From an uncultured Synergistales bacterium (GTDB taxonomy: Bacteria; Synergistota; Synergistia; Synergistales; Aminobacteriaceae), in assembly GCA_905235735.1 (NCBI GenBank), contig CAJOMU010000027.1, positions 1-40,521 of the forward strand: 40,521 bases of DNA, in the 5' to 3' direction. Made by a program: the position numbers and the translations under genes. The notes below the pieces were generated by a model that did not search any database, was not told the origin of the DNA, and worked only from the letters and a program-made list of their open reading frames with translations. Positions 33,237 through 40,509 of the stretch are shown piece by piece. Within the stretch, counting starts at the first letter, position 1, and every line of letters begins with the position of its first letter.

Positions 33237-34488
33237 TTCAAAGAAAATAGATGTACTGATAATCGGAGCAGGGCCTGCGGGAGTAGCGGCAGGAATAGGA
33301 GCGCGTAAAGAAGGAGCAGAACGTGTTGTAGTTCTTGAACGTGATTGGGATTTAGGCGGAATATTACAGCAATGCATACATCCGGGCTTTGGACTTCGGA
33401 CATTCAAGGAGGAATTAACGGGGCCTGAATACATGCACAGATTCATTCAGCAGGCATATGATGCAGGCGTTGAGTTTCACACGAATACTATGGTATTCCA
33501 GATTGATCAGGATACAAATTCCGTGTGGACGATGAACAAAGAACGAGGGATTGAATGCCTGAATCCCGGTGCAATAGTCTTAACGATGGGATGCAGGGAA
33601 CGTCCATTAGGAGCAATACACATACCTGGAACACGTCCGGCTGGAATATACACGGCAGGAACGGCACGAAGATTTGTGAACATGGAAGGGTACATGCCCG
33701 GAAAGCGAGCAGTGATATTAGGTTCAGATAATATCGGTCTAATCATGGCCAGACGAATGATATGGGAAGGAGCAGAAGTTGAAGGTGTCTATGAAGTGAG
33801 GTCATGGCCCGGAGGATTGAGACAAAACATAGCGCAGTGCCTAGATGATTACGGAATACCTTTTCATCTAAAGACGACAGTAACGAAAATTCACGGCAAG
33901 GACAGACTTGAAGGAGTAACGGTTGCGGAAGTTGATGATAGTATGATTCCCATAAAAGGTACAGAAAGATTTGTTGAATGTGATACGCTTCTGCTGGCAA
34001 TCGGATTGATTCCAGAGAACGAATTATCGCGAATGGCAGGAGTTGAGATTCACAAAGTAACGGGTGGGCCTGTAGTGAATGATTTGCTTCAGACCTCGAA
34101 CCCAGCGATATTTGCGGCAGGAAATGTAGTAATAGTATATGACATTGTGGACAACGTGAGCGATGAAGGATTAATTGCCGGAGTGAATGCAGCACGTTAT
34201 GCAATGGGAAAAATTTCTGCGGACATAAAACGTATTCCAGTCATAGGCGGAGAGAATGTTCAGTTGTTTTCGCCTCAATACGTTACAGGCGAGACGGACA
34301 CGACTATATTCATGCGCGTAACACATCCGATTGAAAGTGCATGCAGAGTATTTGCGGAACCCGGAATATATTCGCAGAGACTGAGATATGCGAGACCAGG
34401 TGAGATGAACGAAGTGAAAATTAAGGCGGAACAGATAAAGGCACTGGGAGAACTTAAAGAGATAATGATAGACATTCAGCCGTTATGA
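33229..34488 (+). CDS. FAD/NAD(P)-dependent oxidoreductase (second flavoprotein of the operon)
   Basis: A 419-residue protein of the pyridine nucleotide-disulfide oxidoreductase fold. It opens with LIIGAGPAGVAAGIGARKEG (FAD Rossmann). The second nucleotide motif is VILGSDNIGLIMARRM at about 165-180. GTRPAGIYTAGTARRFVNMEG and the late SNPAIFAAGNVV (FAD-binding ATG-type motif) are typical. It has no redox CxxC pair, so it probably passes electrons between the GlpA-like subunit and DUF1667 or NAD. The start at 33229 is set by AAGGAG 9 nt upstream. Confidence 0.87.
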   Translation: MSDSKKIDVLIIGAGPAGVAAGIGARKEGAERVVVLERDWDLGGILQQCIHPGFGLRTFKEELTGPEYMHRFIQQAYDAGVEFHTNTMVFQIDQDTNSVWTMNKERGIECLNPGAIVLTMGCRERPLGAIHIPGTRPAGIYTAGTARRFVNMEGYMPGKRAVILGSDNIGLIMARRMIWEGAEVEGVYEVRSWPGGLRQNIAQCLDDYGIPFHLKTTVTKIHGKDRLEGVTVAEVDDSMIPIKGTERFVECDTLLLAIGLIPENELSRMAGVEIHKVTGGPVVNDLLQTSNPAIFAAGNVVIVYDIVDNVSDEGLIAGVNAARYAMGKISADIKRIPVIGGENVQLFSPQYVTGETDTTIFMRVTHPIESACRVFAEPGIYSQRLRYARPGEMNEVKIKAEQIKALGELKEIMIDIQPL

Positions 34489-34503
34489 TTTGGAGGTGAA
34501 ACC

Positions 34504-34872
34504 ATGAGCGAAAGAAAGTTTATATGCGTATCATGTCCATTAGGTTGCGGTCTGACAGTTACGCTTGACGATAACGATAACATTCTGAAAGTTGAAGGCA
34601 ATACATGTCCAAGAGGGGAGAGTTACGCGAGGAGTGAAGTGAAAGACCCGCGAAGGGTATTTGCGTCAACAGTGAGGGTTAGAGGAGGGAAGTTGCCAGT
34701 GTGTCCAATTCGTAGCAAGACACCAGCACCTAAGGGAAAGTTATTTGAGATTGCGCGTGCGGTTGCAGAACTTGAGATAGATGCGCCGGTTAAGATTGGG
34801 CAAGTATTGCTTCACAATGTGTGCGGGACAGATGTTGATATAGTAGCGAGCAGAGATTTAGCTGCAATATGA
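34504..34872 (+). CDS. DUF1667 cysteine-rich protein
   Basis: A 122-residue protein of the DUF1667 family. Cysteines Cys8, Cys11, Cys15 and Cys35 lie in CVSCPLGC and NTCPRGES, a 4Fe-4S-like arrangement; further Cys67 and Cys107 are present. DUF1667 genes regularly follow a GlpA-like and a second flavoprotein gene in anaerobes, as here, so it is the likely iron-sulfur electron carrier subunit. The ribosome-binding site GGAGGTGA is 6 nt from the ATG. The gene closes the operon. Confidence 0.88.
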   Translation: MSERKFICVSCPLGCGLTVTLDDNDNILKVEGNTCPRGESYARSEVKDPRRVFASTVRVRGGKLPVCPIRSKTPAPKGKLFEIARAVAELEIDAPVKIGQVLLHNVCGTDVDIVASRDLAAI

Positions 34873-34878
34873 AAATAT

Positions 34879-34907
34879 TCCCCGTGTTCATGAATTGGGT
34901 ACGGGGA
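34879..34907. terminator. Bidirectional terminator between convergent operons
   Basis: TCCCCGT (34879-34885) pairs with ACGGGGA (34901-34907); the two stops at 34872 and 34918 flank it. A-rich and T-rich flanks on both sides allow function on either strand. Confidence 0.6.
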
Positions 34908-34917
34908 TTTATTGTGC

Positions 34918-36213
34918 TTATCTGAAATCATACATGCTGTTATGTGATTCCAAGTTCATAGGTACTGAAGTTACACCTGAATGATAGATTACTGCTATCA
35001 CATCAGGTTTATGCTTGGAGATATAGCTTCTGAGGCTTCCAGTGAAATGACGAACATCGATTGAATATGTATACTGAACTCCCATTGCCGCGAACGGAAC
35101 GAGTGAATTTGAAAACGAATCATGAATGATTAAAATTTTTTTGCCGTTAGTGTTCATGAGGTTCTCTATCTTGATTAATGACTTGTCCCCGTAATTATAT
35201 GCTCCGTAAGGATTTTTGTTGTAATAGTCTCTGGATTCTACAGCTTCCATGTTATATGTGGTAGTAAAATCTCCGTTCGTATTTATTTCTTTGCCAGGTA
35301 TCTCATAATGTATGCTTGTATTGAACTTCGGATATATCATTGTAAAGTCATCAGGCTTCGTTCTTTCTAATGTAATCTTCTTTCCCTGAGACCCTAAGAA
35401 CCATTCAGGATAAATCACATAATCGAATCTGTCAGGATTAAGCATATCGGGATTCACATCCCATCCATAATCATCCCGCAAGAATTTCAATATGTGTCTT
35501 GCCGCCCATAATCCAGTCTCAGCTTTCCAGTGATGATCCGTAATGTAGAACGCTTCATGATGATTCATTCCGTCCTCGTGCAATATTTTTCTGAAATCAT
35601 AATACTTCACTCCAGCATCATAAAGCATGGCCAAGAATCTATCTGCATTTTGATTCGCGAAGTCTAGAACTCCCGATATATTTTTGTCTTCATAGATACA
35701 TGTCTTAACAGGAAGGTTTGCATAGAAGAATTCAATTCCTCTTTCACGGCAGAATTCAGCAAGTTCTATCGTCGATTGCGCATTCTCTGTTATATCTACA
35801 CTTCTATCGAAACCGGTTAAATATCCGTCACGCAGTTTTATTACACCATTGTATTCGTAATATGATGTCATGTTCCAGCGAACTAACTCTTCATACATCT
35901 TTGCACAGTCAACAATGCTGTTATATCCGATGAGCCTTTTCGTTGAATACTCCTCGCATTTATTCTTCACATGATAATATATTCTCTCAAATATCGTATC
36001 TCTTCTTTCAATTTCTTTTTGCGTACCAATTTCAAATGGGTACAATGCTTCCCAGTCAATTTTTATCTCATTCGTATTTGTTTCTTCTTCTGATGAGCTT
36101 ATAATGTCATTTGTCTTTTTTGCTGCATATACGCATACAGCCGAGAACATAAGCAGAACTATCATCAACAGGAAGAATCCAGATGTTACATATGCAGGTT
36201 TAAACTTTTTCAT
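34918..36213 (-). CDS. DHHW/AlgX-AlgJ-like SGNH O-acetyltransferase-type protein
   Basis: A membrane-anchored exported protein of about 431 residues. One N-terminal span (about 8-30, SGFFLLMIVLLMFSAVCVY) leads to a periplasmic SGNH-like domain. The signature DHHWKAETGLWAARHIL contains the DHHW motif that names the family, and IIHDSFSNSLVPFAAMG provides the Ser-containing block; YANLPVKTC is the AlgX-type strand. Such proteins complete O-acetylation of a polysaccharide with an MBOAT partner, here the gene 13 nt upstream. I took the third ATG of the ATGATGATG run because GAGGTG lies 6 nt upstream. The frame is open to 36264. Confidence 0.82.
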   Translation of the reverse strand: MKKFKPAYVTSGFFLLMIVLLMFSAVCVYAAKKTNDIISSSEEETNTNEIKIDWEALYPFEIGTQKEIERRDTIFERIYYHVKNKCEEYSTKRLIGYNSIVDCAKMYEELVRWNMTSYYEYNGVIKLRDGYLTGFDRSVDITENAQSTIELAEFCRERGIEFFYANLPVKTCIYEDKNISGVLDFANQNADRFLAMLYDAGVKYYDFRKILHEDGMNHHEAFYITDHHWKAETGLWAARHILKFLRDDYGWDVNPDMLNPDRFDYVIYPEWFLGSQGKKITLERTKPDDFTMIYPKFNTSIHYEIPGKEINTNGDFTTTYNMEAVESRDYYNKNPYGAYNYGDKSLIKIENLMNTNGKKILIIHDSFSNSLVPFAAMGVQYTYSIDVRHFTGSLRSYISKHKPDVIAVIYHSGVTSVPMNLESHNSMYDFR

Positions 36214-36226
36214 CATCATCACCTCA

Positions 36227-37588
36227 TCAGAAATTAAAATATATAAATGGGTTATAGCTAGCACTCACAACCTCCGCGAATGAAATCACGAATACCAGAA
36301 TCAGCCATAACGATTCAATCCATGCATTACGCTTCAGGACATTCACCACAGGGAATACTCCGATAATCGCGAAGACTGCAACAAGCCACGTGTTATGAAT
36401 ATACTCAATGAACCCTGAATCACAGAACGCATTCCCCCTCAGACCGAACATTGACGCAATATAACTCATTCCTGCACTGACACTCTCACTCCTGAAGATT
36501 ACCCACGCAAGAATCACTATCAGCATTGTATACATATGCGATAATCCCTTCATGCATTCAATAATCTTCGTCTCTCGTTCAATCACAAGAAGTACGAAAT
36601 ATATCAATCCCCACAAGATGAACGTCCAGTTCGCTCCGTGCCATATGCCAGTCAGTAACCAGACGATAAAGATGTTCCATAACCAACGGGAATGCTTCAC
36701 TCTGCTGCCTCCCAGCGGAATATACACGTAATCTCTGAACCACCGCGATAATGATATATGCCACCTGTGCCAGAAGTCAGATATACTTGATGCGAGATAC
36801 GGATAGTTGAAGTTCTCCTCAAAGTGAAACCCGAACATCAAACCTAAACCTATAGCCATATCCGAATAACCAGAGAAGTCAAAGTATATCTGCAACGTAT
36901 AAGCCAATGCTCCATACCATGACATCAAAACTGACGGATTGATTATGTATCCGAAAACGTTATCTGCAATCTGAGCCATGAAATTAGCTAACAGAACCTT
37001 CTTTCCGAGACCATAAATGAATCTCCTTACGCCTTCAGAGAAATCATCAAAGTTTTCATGACGCGTCTCAATCTCCGATTCAATCTGGTTATACCTCACG
37101 ATAGGCCCGGCGATTAACTGCGGGAAGAACGATATGTACAATGCAACATAAAACGGATTTTTCTGTGCTTTGGTCTTAGCGTAATAGACATCGAAGACAT
37201 AGCTCATCATCTGGAACGTGAAGAATGATATTCCGATTGGCAATGCAATATTCACCTTCAATGAATCATTTCCAGTCAGCATGGCCAGGTTCAGAGATAT
37301 GAACGAAGCGTACTTGAACACGAACAGTAAGAGGACATCAAGAGATATTGCCGTAATCATGAACATCTTCCTGTGTGAAGACTCAGACATCTTCAGAGAA
37401 AGATACCAATTCATGAATATCGAGAGAATCATAATGAACACGAAGACAGGTTCACCCCATGCATAAAACAGAAGGCTCGTGATTAAAAGCGTGATGTTCT
37501 TTGCGGCTCTCGACTTTGCGAATACGTAATAGAGAATGAGCAGTGCGGGAAGAAACAGAATCATAAATACACCTGACGAGAAGACCAT
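36227..37588 (-). CDS. MBOAT-family O-acyltransferase (AlgI/DltB-like)
   Basis: A polytopic protein of 453 residues, with spans throughout, that moves acyl groups across the inner membrane for polysaccharide or peptidoglycan O-acetylation. The opening FSSGVFMILFLPALLILYY and the block DFWHRWHISLSRWFRDYVYIPLGGSR are AlgI/PatA signatures. GIWHGANWTFILWG holds the catalytic His. GGGAGG lies 11 nt before the ATG. The acceptor polymer is not encoded nearby. Expression may be affected by the 7-bp repeat array in its leader. Confidence 0.93.
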   Translation of the reverse strand: MVFSSGVFMILFLPALLILYYVFAKSRAAKNITLLITSLLFYAWGEPVFVFIMILSIFMNWYLSLKMSESSHRKMFMITAISLDVLLLFVFKYASFISLNLAMLTGNDSLKVNIALPIGISFFTFQMMSYVFDVYYAKTKAQKNPFYVALYISFFPQLIAGPIVRYNQIESEIETRHENFDDFSEGVRRFIYGLGKKVLLANFMAQIADNVFGYIINPSVLMSWYGALAYTLQIYFDFSGYSDMAIGLGLMFGFHFEENFNYPYLASSISDFWHRWHISLSRWFRDYVYIPLGGSRVKHSRWLWNIFIVWLLTGIWHGANWTFILWGLIYFVLLVIERETKIIECMKGLSHMYTMLIVILAWVIFRSESVSAGMSYIASMFGLRGNAFCDSGFIEYIHNTWLVAVFAIIGVFPVVNVLKRNAWIESLWLILVFVISFAEVVSASYNPFIYFNF

Positions 37589-37659
37589 AATATTTATTTC
37601 CTCCCGATATTGATGTATAATGAAATTTTATTGTGCTGATGGAAGGTTACAAATAGGCT

Positions 37660-37736
37660 ATGCGTGATGCGTGATGCGTGATGCGTGATGCGTGATGCGT
37701 GATGCGTGATGCGTGATGCGTGATGCGTGATGCGTG
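37660..37736 (-). repeat. Tandem 7-bp repeat, 11 perfect copies
   Basis: ATGCGTG (plus strand; CACGCAT on the transcribed minus strand) is repeated exactly 11 times over 77 bp without a mismatch. It begins 1 nt below the -10 hexamer of the MBOAT promoter, so the transcription start falls in the first copies and the array forms the 5' untranslated leader. Confidence 0.97.
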
Positions 37737-37737
37737 C

Positions 37738-37766
37738 ATTATACAAACTTATCACTAGTAAGTCAA
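37738..37766 (-). promoter_or_regulatory. Consensus promoter of the MBOAT/DHHW operon
   Basis: Minus-strand TTGACT (37761-37766) and TATAAT (37738-37743) with a 17-nt spacer, directly followed by the 7-bp repeat array. Confidence 0.85.
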
Positions 37767-37814
37767 TCTCCCTTCGGAAAAAAAATTGCAGATAATTATA
37801 GCACATAGAGAATC

Positions 37815-37848
37815 AAAAATTCCTCCGGCCTCAATGGGTCAGAGGAAT
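37815..37848 (-). terminator. Terminator of tRNA-Leu
   Basis: Minus-strand ATTCCTC and GAGGAAT form a 7-bp stem followed by TTTTTG, 15 nt below the tRNA 3' end. Confidence 0.8.
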
Positions 37849-37862
37849 AATTGTTTTCAAAT

Positions 37863-37953
37863 TGGTGCGGAGGGGGAGAATCGAACTCCCACGATACTTA
37901 AATTGATCACAAGATCCTTAGTCTTGCGCGTCTACCAATTCCGCCACCCCCGC
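37863..37953 (-). tRNA. tRNA-Leu (anticodon AAG), CCA encoded
   Basis: A class II tRNA with a long variable arm. Acceptor stem GCGGGGG pairs with CCTCCGC; the discriminator A is followed by CCA in the DNA. Anticodon stem CAAGA/TCTTG with loop CTAAGGA gives anticodon AAG (A at position 34), reading CTT and, if modified to inosine, CTC. The D-arm GGTAGACG and T-arm GGGAGTTCGATTCTCCC are canonical leucine tRNA features. A34 outside tRNA-Arg is rare in bacteria. Confidence 0.93.
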
Positions 37954-37981
37954 TTTTACTTTAAGAGGTTGACGAGTGATT

Positions 37982-38009
37982 ATTATACTCTCGATATTTT
38001 CTGTGTCAA
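37982..38009 (-). promoter_or_regulatory. Consensus promoter of tRNA-Leu
   Basis: Minus-strand TTGACA (38004-38009) and TATAAT (37982-37987) with a 16-nt spacer, 28 nt above the tRNA 5' end. With the terminator it makes the tRNA an independent unit. Confidence 0.85.
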
Positions 38010-38010
38010 A

Positions 38011-38931
38011 TCAATTAGCCTTCAGGAATTCAAGAACTGATTCCCTGAATGTCTTATAGTATGGCTTCTCCATCATCATCGCATGTGCTGCACCCTCAAC
38101 AATCACAATCCTTGAATGATTGTTCGGAAGTGTCTTGAACGCTTCATTGCAGAGTTCAGGTGAAACGTATTCATCCTTTGAGCCAGCAATGAGCAGTACA
38201 GGCATTGTGAGCTTGGCCGTTGGAATTAAACGCTTATCGGGAGCAACAAGCAAATCTCTTCTTCCTCCGTTCGGACTTGAATCCTTATCGTAACGCCAGC
38301 AGTTCGATTGAAACGCATTCACTACTGCAGGTTCAGTTATCTTGTAGTTTATGCTTCCGTCTTTGTTGGTCTGGAAATCACCTGCAGCATGAATCCATGT
38401 GTTATGGTTGAACGCATCTTTGACCTCAACATCAGCAAGCCCTGCAACGATTGGAGCATAAAGCACTAACCTGTGAACGAGTTCGGGATACTTGGCCGCA
38501 AATCTTCCTGATGTAACAGTTCCCCAGCTCCACCCAAGAACATCGAGACTTTTTCGTCCACTCTTCTCAAGAATCACTTTTGCCGCCGCAGCAATATCTT
38601 CAGCCGCATAATCTGAATTGGGCATGAATCCGTCTTTAACTTCCTGTGATAAACCATAGCCTGCAATATCAAGAAGGTAGACGCTGAATCCGTTCTTTGC
38701 GAAATATCTCGCCAGGCTGTAATCTTTGACGTTCACATCGAATTCATGTGATGAATACGTTAGGCCATGAACGAGCAGAAGAGGACTTGCATTATCTTCT
38801 GAGGTTATGCATTTTAGGTGCAGTTTGATTCCGTTGCGTTCAAGAGGAATTACCTCACTGTGAATTTTTGCTGAAGCGGAGAAGGCGAGAAGTAAAACGA
38901 GGACGATTGACAATAACAACTTTCTTTTCAT
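38011..38931 (-). CDS. Exported alpha/beta hydrolase
   Basis: A serine hydrolase of about 306 residues with a signal peptide (MKRKLLLSIVLVLLLAFSA, cleavage after SASA near 21). The oxyanion segment is LLLVHGLTYS; the nucleophile elbow is GWSWGT; Asp in AGSKDEYVS and His in EGAAHAMM complete the triad. The start at 38931 is set by GGGAGG 9 nt upstream; the frame extends to 38976. It is divergent from an exported metallo-hydrolase, a pairing that suggests a shared extracytoplasmic substrate such as an ester or lactone. The substrate is not known. Confidence 0.85.
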   Translation of the reverse strand: MKRKLLLSIVLVLLLAFSASAKIHSEVIPLERNGIKLHLKCITSEDNASPLLLVHGLTYSSHEFDVNVKDYSLARYFAKNGFSVYLLDIAGYGLSQEVKDGFMPNSDYAAEDIAAAAKVILEKSGRKSLDVLGWSWGTVTSGRFAAKYPELVHRLVLYAPIVAGLADVEVKDAFNHNTWIHAAGDFQTNKDGSINYKITEPAVVNAFQSNCWRYDKDSSPNGGRRDLLVAPDKRLIPTAKLTMPVLLIAGSKDEYVSPELCNEAFKTLPNNHSRIVIVEGAAHAMMMEKPYYKTFRESVLEFLKAN

Positions 38932-38964
38932 GAATAGAAGCCTCCCAAGAATAAAATTTGAGTA

Positions 38965-38992
38965 ATTATACACCAAGAACGTATGCTAGAAT
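38965..38992. promoter_or_regulatory. Divergent promoter region of the two exported hydrolase genes
   Basis: A minus-strand TATAAT lies at 38965-38970, and a plus-strand extended -10 (TGC followed by TAGAAT) ends at 38992. No strong -35 elements. GAGGTGA lies 6 nt before the plus-strand ATG at 39012. Confidence 0.4.
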
Positions 38993-39011
38993 TCCCTTGA
39001 GGTGATTCATT

Positions 39012-39812
39012 ATGACAAAATTTTTGGTCGCAATATTAGCTGTGGTTCTTTTCGCATCATCTTCATTTGCAGGTTCAATCGAAGTCATTTCACTTTTAGA
39101 CCGCACTGGTGAGAATGATACTTCACTTTTAATCGGAGCAACTGATGAACAGCTTCAGAAGTATTTTCCCGACGGAAAGATGAATAGTCAGATTCTCGCA
39201 TTCTATGTGAAATTCGGAGACAATGCCGCACTCTTTGATGCTGGACTTCATGACGGACATATCGCAAGTGAACTCGCAAAGAACGGAATCAAACCTGAAG
39301 ACGTGAAACTGATTCTCATTACGCATCTTCATCAGGATCATTTCGGAGGACTGACTGATGATAAAGGCAAAGCTCAATTCCCGAATGCAGAACTTTATGT
39401 TTCGAGACCTGAATATGATTACTGGGTCAATGACGTGAAGAGCAAAGCAGTGATTGAGGCATTAAAACAGTATGAGAAGCATACGCACCTGTTCAATTTC
39501 GGTGATGAAGTTGCTGAAGGAGTGAGGGCAATTGATACTTCAGGACATACACCCGGACATGTGAGCTATCTTGTTGAGGCAGGAGATGAGAAGCTGTTAG
39601 TTGTTGGAGATATTATGCACTTTCAAGCTATACAGTTGCCAGTGCCGGACGTAGCTGTTCGTTATGATGTTGAGCCTGAGAAGGCGATTCAATCACGAAA
39701 ATTCATTCTGGATTATGCATCATGGAAGAAGATTCCGATTGCTGGAATGCATATAACTCCTCCGGGAATAATGAACGTAAAGAAAGCAGGAAATGGCTAC
39801 GAAAAGTTTTAG
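39012..39812 (+). CDS. Exported MBL-fold metallo-hydrolase
   Basis: A metallo-beta-lactamase-fold protein of 266 residues. The signal peptide is residues 1-20 (LVAILAVVLFASSSFA). Metal ligands are HLHQDH (105-110), His in GHTPGH and Asp in VVGDIMH, giving a normal dinuclear site. The type is the quorum-quenching lactonase/hydrolase branch rather than a beta-lactamase by general look, but this needs alignment. It diverges from the exported alpha/beta hydrolase gene 80 nt away. Confidence 0.87.
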   Translation: MTKFLVAILAVVLFASSSFAGSIEVISLLDRTGENDTSLLIGATDEQLQKYFPDGKMNSQILAFYVKFGDNAALFDAGLHDGHIASELAKNGIKPEDVKLILITHLHQDHFGGLTDDKGKAQFPNAELYVSRPEYDYWVNDVKSKAVIEALKQYEKHTHLFNFGDEVAEGVRAIDTSGHTPGHVSYLVEAGDEKLLVVGDIMHFQAIQLPVPDVAVRYDVEPEKAIQSRKFILDYASWKKIPIAGMHITPPGIMNVKKAGNGYEKF

Positions 39813-39825
39813 AATTTAGTCTGAT

Positions 39826-39831
39826 ATAATA
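39826..39831 (+). promoter_or_regulatory. Extended -10 promoter of small peptide gene 1
   Basis: TGATATAAT, an extended -10 just below the end of the metallo-hydrolase gene. The stretch TCTGnTATAATA around it recurs at the second peptide gene. Confidence 0.55.
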
Positions 39832-39864
39832 TTCCTTGCGAAGGGAGCTCTGGGTGAGTGCAGG

Positions 39865-39910
39865 GGCTCATCATTTCGGGGATCCGCCCTGTGGAAGGGA
39901 GGTGATAGCC
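39865..39910 (+). promoter_or_regulatory. Leader stem sequestering the ribosome-binding site of peptide 1
   Basis: GGCTcATCATT (39865-39875, one bulged C) can pair with GGTGATAGCC (39901-39910), which covers the Shine-Dalgarno GGAGGTGA and abuts the TTG start. An upstream pairing GGTGAG/CTCATC would compete and free the site. Confidence 0.4.
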
Positions 39911-40057
39911 TTGCGTAATAAGGCAAAAGCTAGAAAACGCAAGAACACCAACAAAAAGCAGTGGCGAAAGAACTTACCCTTAATAAGCTACTTAGCCGCT
40001 GCAATCTACTGGGTTCTAAGAATCATCCTGATGTTGTGGGATCGATTCGCCTGGTAA
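39911..40057 (+). CDS. Small cationic single-span peptide 1
   Basis: A 48-residue peptide. The start is TTG at 39911, with a near-perfect GGAGGTGA 5 nt upstream; a longer ATG-started frame lies upstream but has no such site. The N-terminal half is Lys/Arg-rich (about 12 basic residues in 20), and the C-terminal half is one hydrophobic, Trp-rich span (LISYLAAAIYWVLRIILMLW). Architecture and promoter are shared with the peptide at 40248. I do not recognise a family; the form recalls small membrane toxins or regulators. Confidence 0.6.
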   Translation: MRNKAKARKRKNTNKKQWRKNLPLISYLAAAIYWVLRIILMLWDRFAW

Positions 40058-40084
40058 AAACCTAATTCAAATTCTTTAGCTTTA

Positions 40085-40118
40085 AGGGGACAGCTTCTCC
40101 CTTCGCTGTTCCCTTTTT
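40085..40118 (+). terminator. Terminator after small peptide 1
   Basis: AGGGGACAGC (40085-40094) pairs with GCTGTTCCCT (40105-40114) with one wobble pair, followed by five U residues. Confidence 0.8.
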
Positions 40119-40160
40119 ACATTTCTTATTCTATCACATCAATTCATTTTTTCTGTCTGT

Positions 40161-40166
40161 TATAAT
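40161..40166 (+). promoter_or_regulatory. Extended -10 promoter of small peptide gene 2
   Basis: TGTTATAAT, the same extended -10 form as at 39826. Confidence 0.5.
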
Positions 40167-40188
40167 ACTTTCCACGAGGGGCTCGTAA

Positions 40189-40247
40189 TGGGATTCACGG
40201 CTCACTAAACGATGAAGTCCACCATGAGAAAGTCGGGTGAATGCCCA
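40189..40247 (+). promoter_or_regulatory. Leader stem sequestering the ribosome-binding site of peptide 2
   Basis: TGGGATTCAC (40189-40198) can pair with GTGAATgCCCA (40237-40247, one bulged G) in ten pairs, covering part of the GGGTGA site and ending against the ATG at 40248. The geometry matches the leader at 39865-39910. Confidence 0.45.
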
Positions 40248-40397
40248 ATGGCTAAAAAGCCTAAAAGCAAACAGCCCATAAAGGAAAAACGGCAAGACTT
40301 CTTCGCTAAAGTTAAGTCTCTTGCCGAATTCCTCTACTGGTTTGCGAGCTTCGTTCTAATCGTTTTACGAATTTGGACGATAATCAAAAACTGTTGA
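40248..40397 (+). CDS. Small cationic single-span peptide 2, ending in an IS200/IS605 right end
   Basis: A 49-residue peptide with a Lys-rich N-terminus followed by one hydrophobic span (about 22-45, EFLYWFASFVLIVLRIWTII). It shares with peptide 1 its layout, YW and LRI motifs, promoter form and leader stem, so the two are likely paralogs from a tandem duplication. The start at 40248 has GGGTGA 7 nt upstream; a longer frame begins at 40212. The last codon and the TGA stop lie at or inside repeat copy B, so the insertion may have changed the C-terminus. Confidence 0.55.
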   Translation: MAKKPKSKQPIKEKRQDFFAKVKSLAEFLYWFASFVLIVLRIWTIIKNC

Positions 40398-40509
40398 CAT
40401 ACTCCCCATAGCTAAAGCTAGGGGATTCTGGCATCTACAAACCTGCCATATTACTATGGTCTTACTAGTTCTCCTCCAATGGTTGATGCCCCAACCATCT
40501 TTTATTGCG
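40394..40509 (-). mobile_element. IS200/IS605-type right end with omega-RNA-like scaffold, copy B
   Basis: The full 116-nt version of the repeat, read leftward: hairpin ATGGTTG/CAACCAT, AGAATCC, a strong terminal hairpin (CCCC-TAGCT-TT-AGCTA-TGGGG with a bulge) and GTATGTCAA at the edge, the IS608-like right cleavage site. The bases that follow (leftward from 40393) would be the guide. The element body, and perhaps tnpB, would lie right of the window: only 12 nt remain, and on the minus strand they contain a possible TGA stop (GAAAAGTGA). Confidence 0.65.

Noticed and set aside
37660-37736. CRISPR-like array
   Set aside because: The units are 7 bp, contiguous and without spacers, with no cas genes: a simple tandem repeat.
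37594-37806. 70-codon minus-strand ORF running through the 7-bp repeats (repeating RITHHAS)
   Set aside because: Its only ATG lies above the -35 of the consensus promoter, so the transcript would not contain it, and the sequence is merely the translation of the tandem repeat.
39836-39910. Longer ATG-started N-terminus for small peptide 1
   Set aside because: It would place the near-perfect GGAGGTGA inside the coding region; the TTG at 39911 is at ideal distance from it.
40394-40420. Left end of an element extending rightward (TTGAC target)
   Set aside because: Read on the minus strand the same bases give hairpin-GTATGTCAA, and the two copies diverge exactly after TCAA, which fits a right end better.
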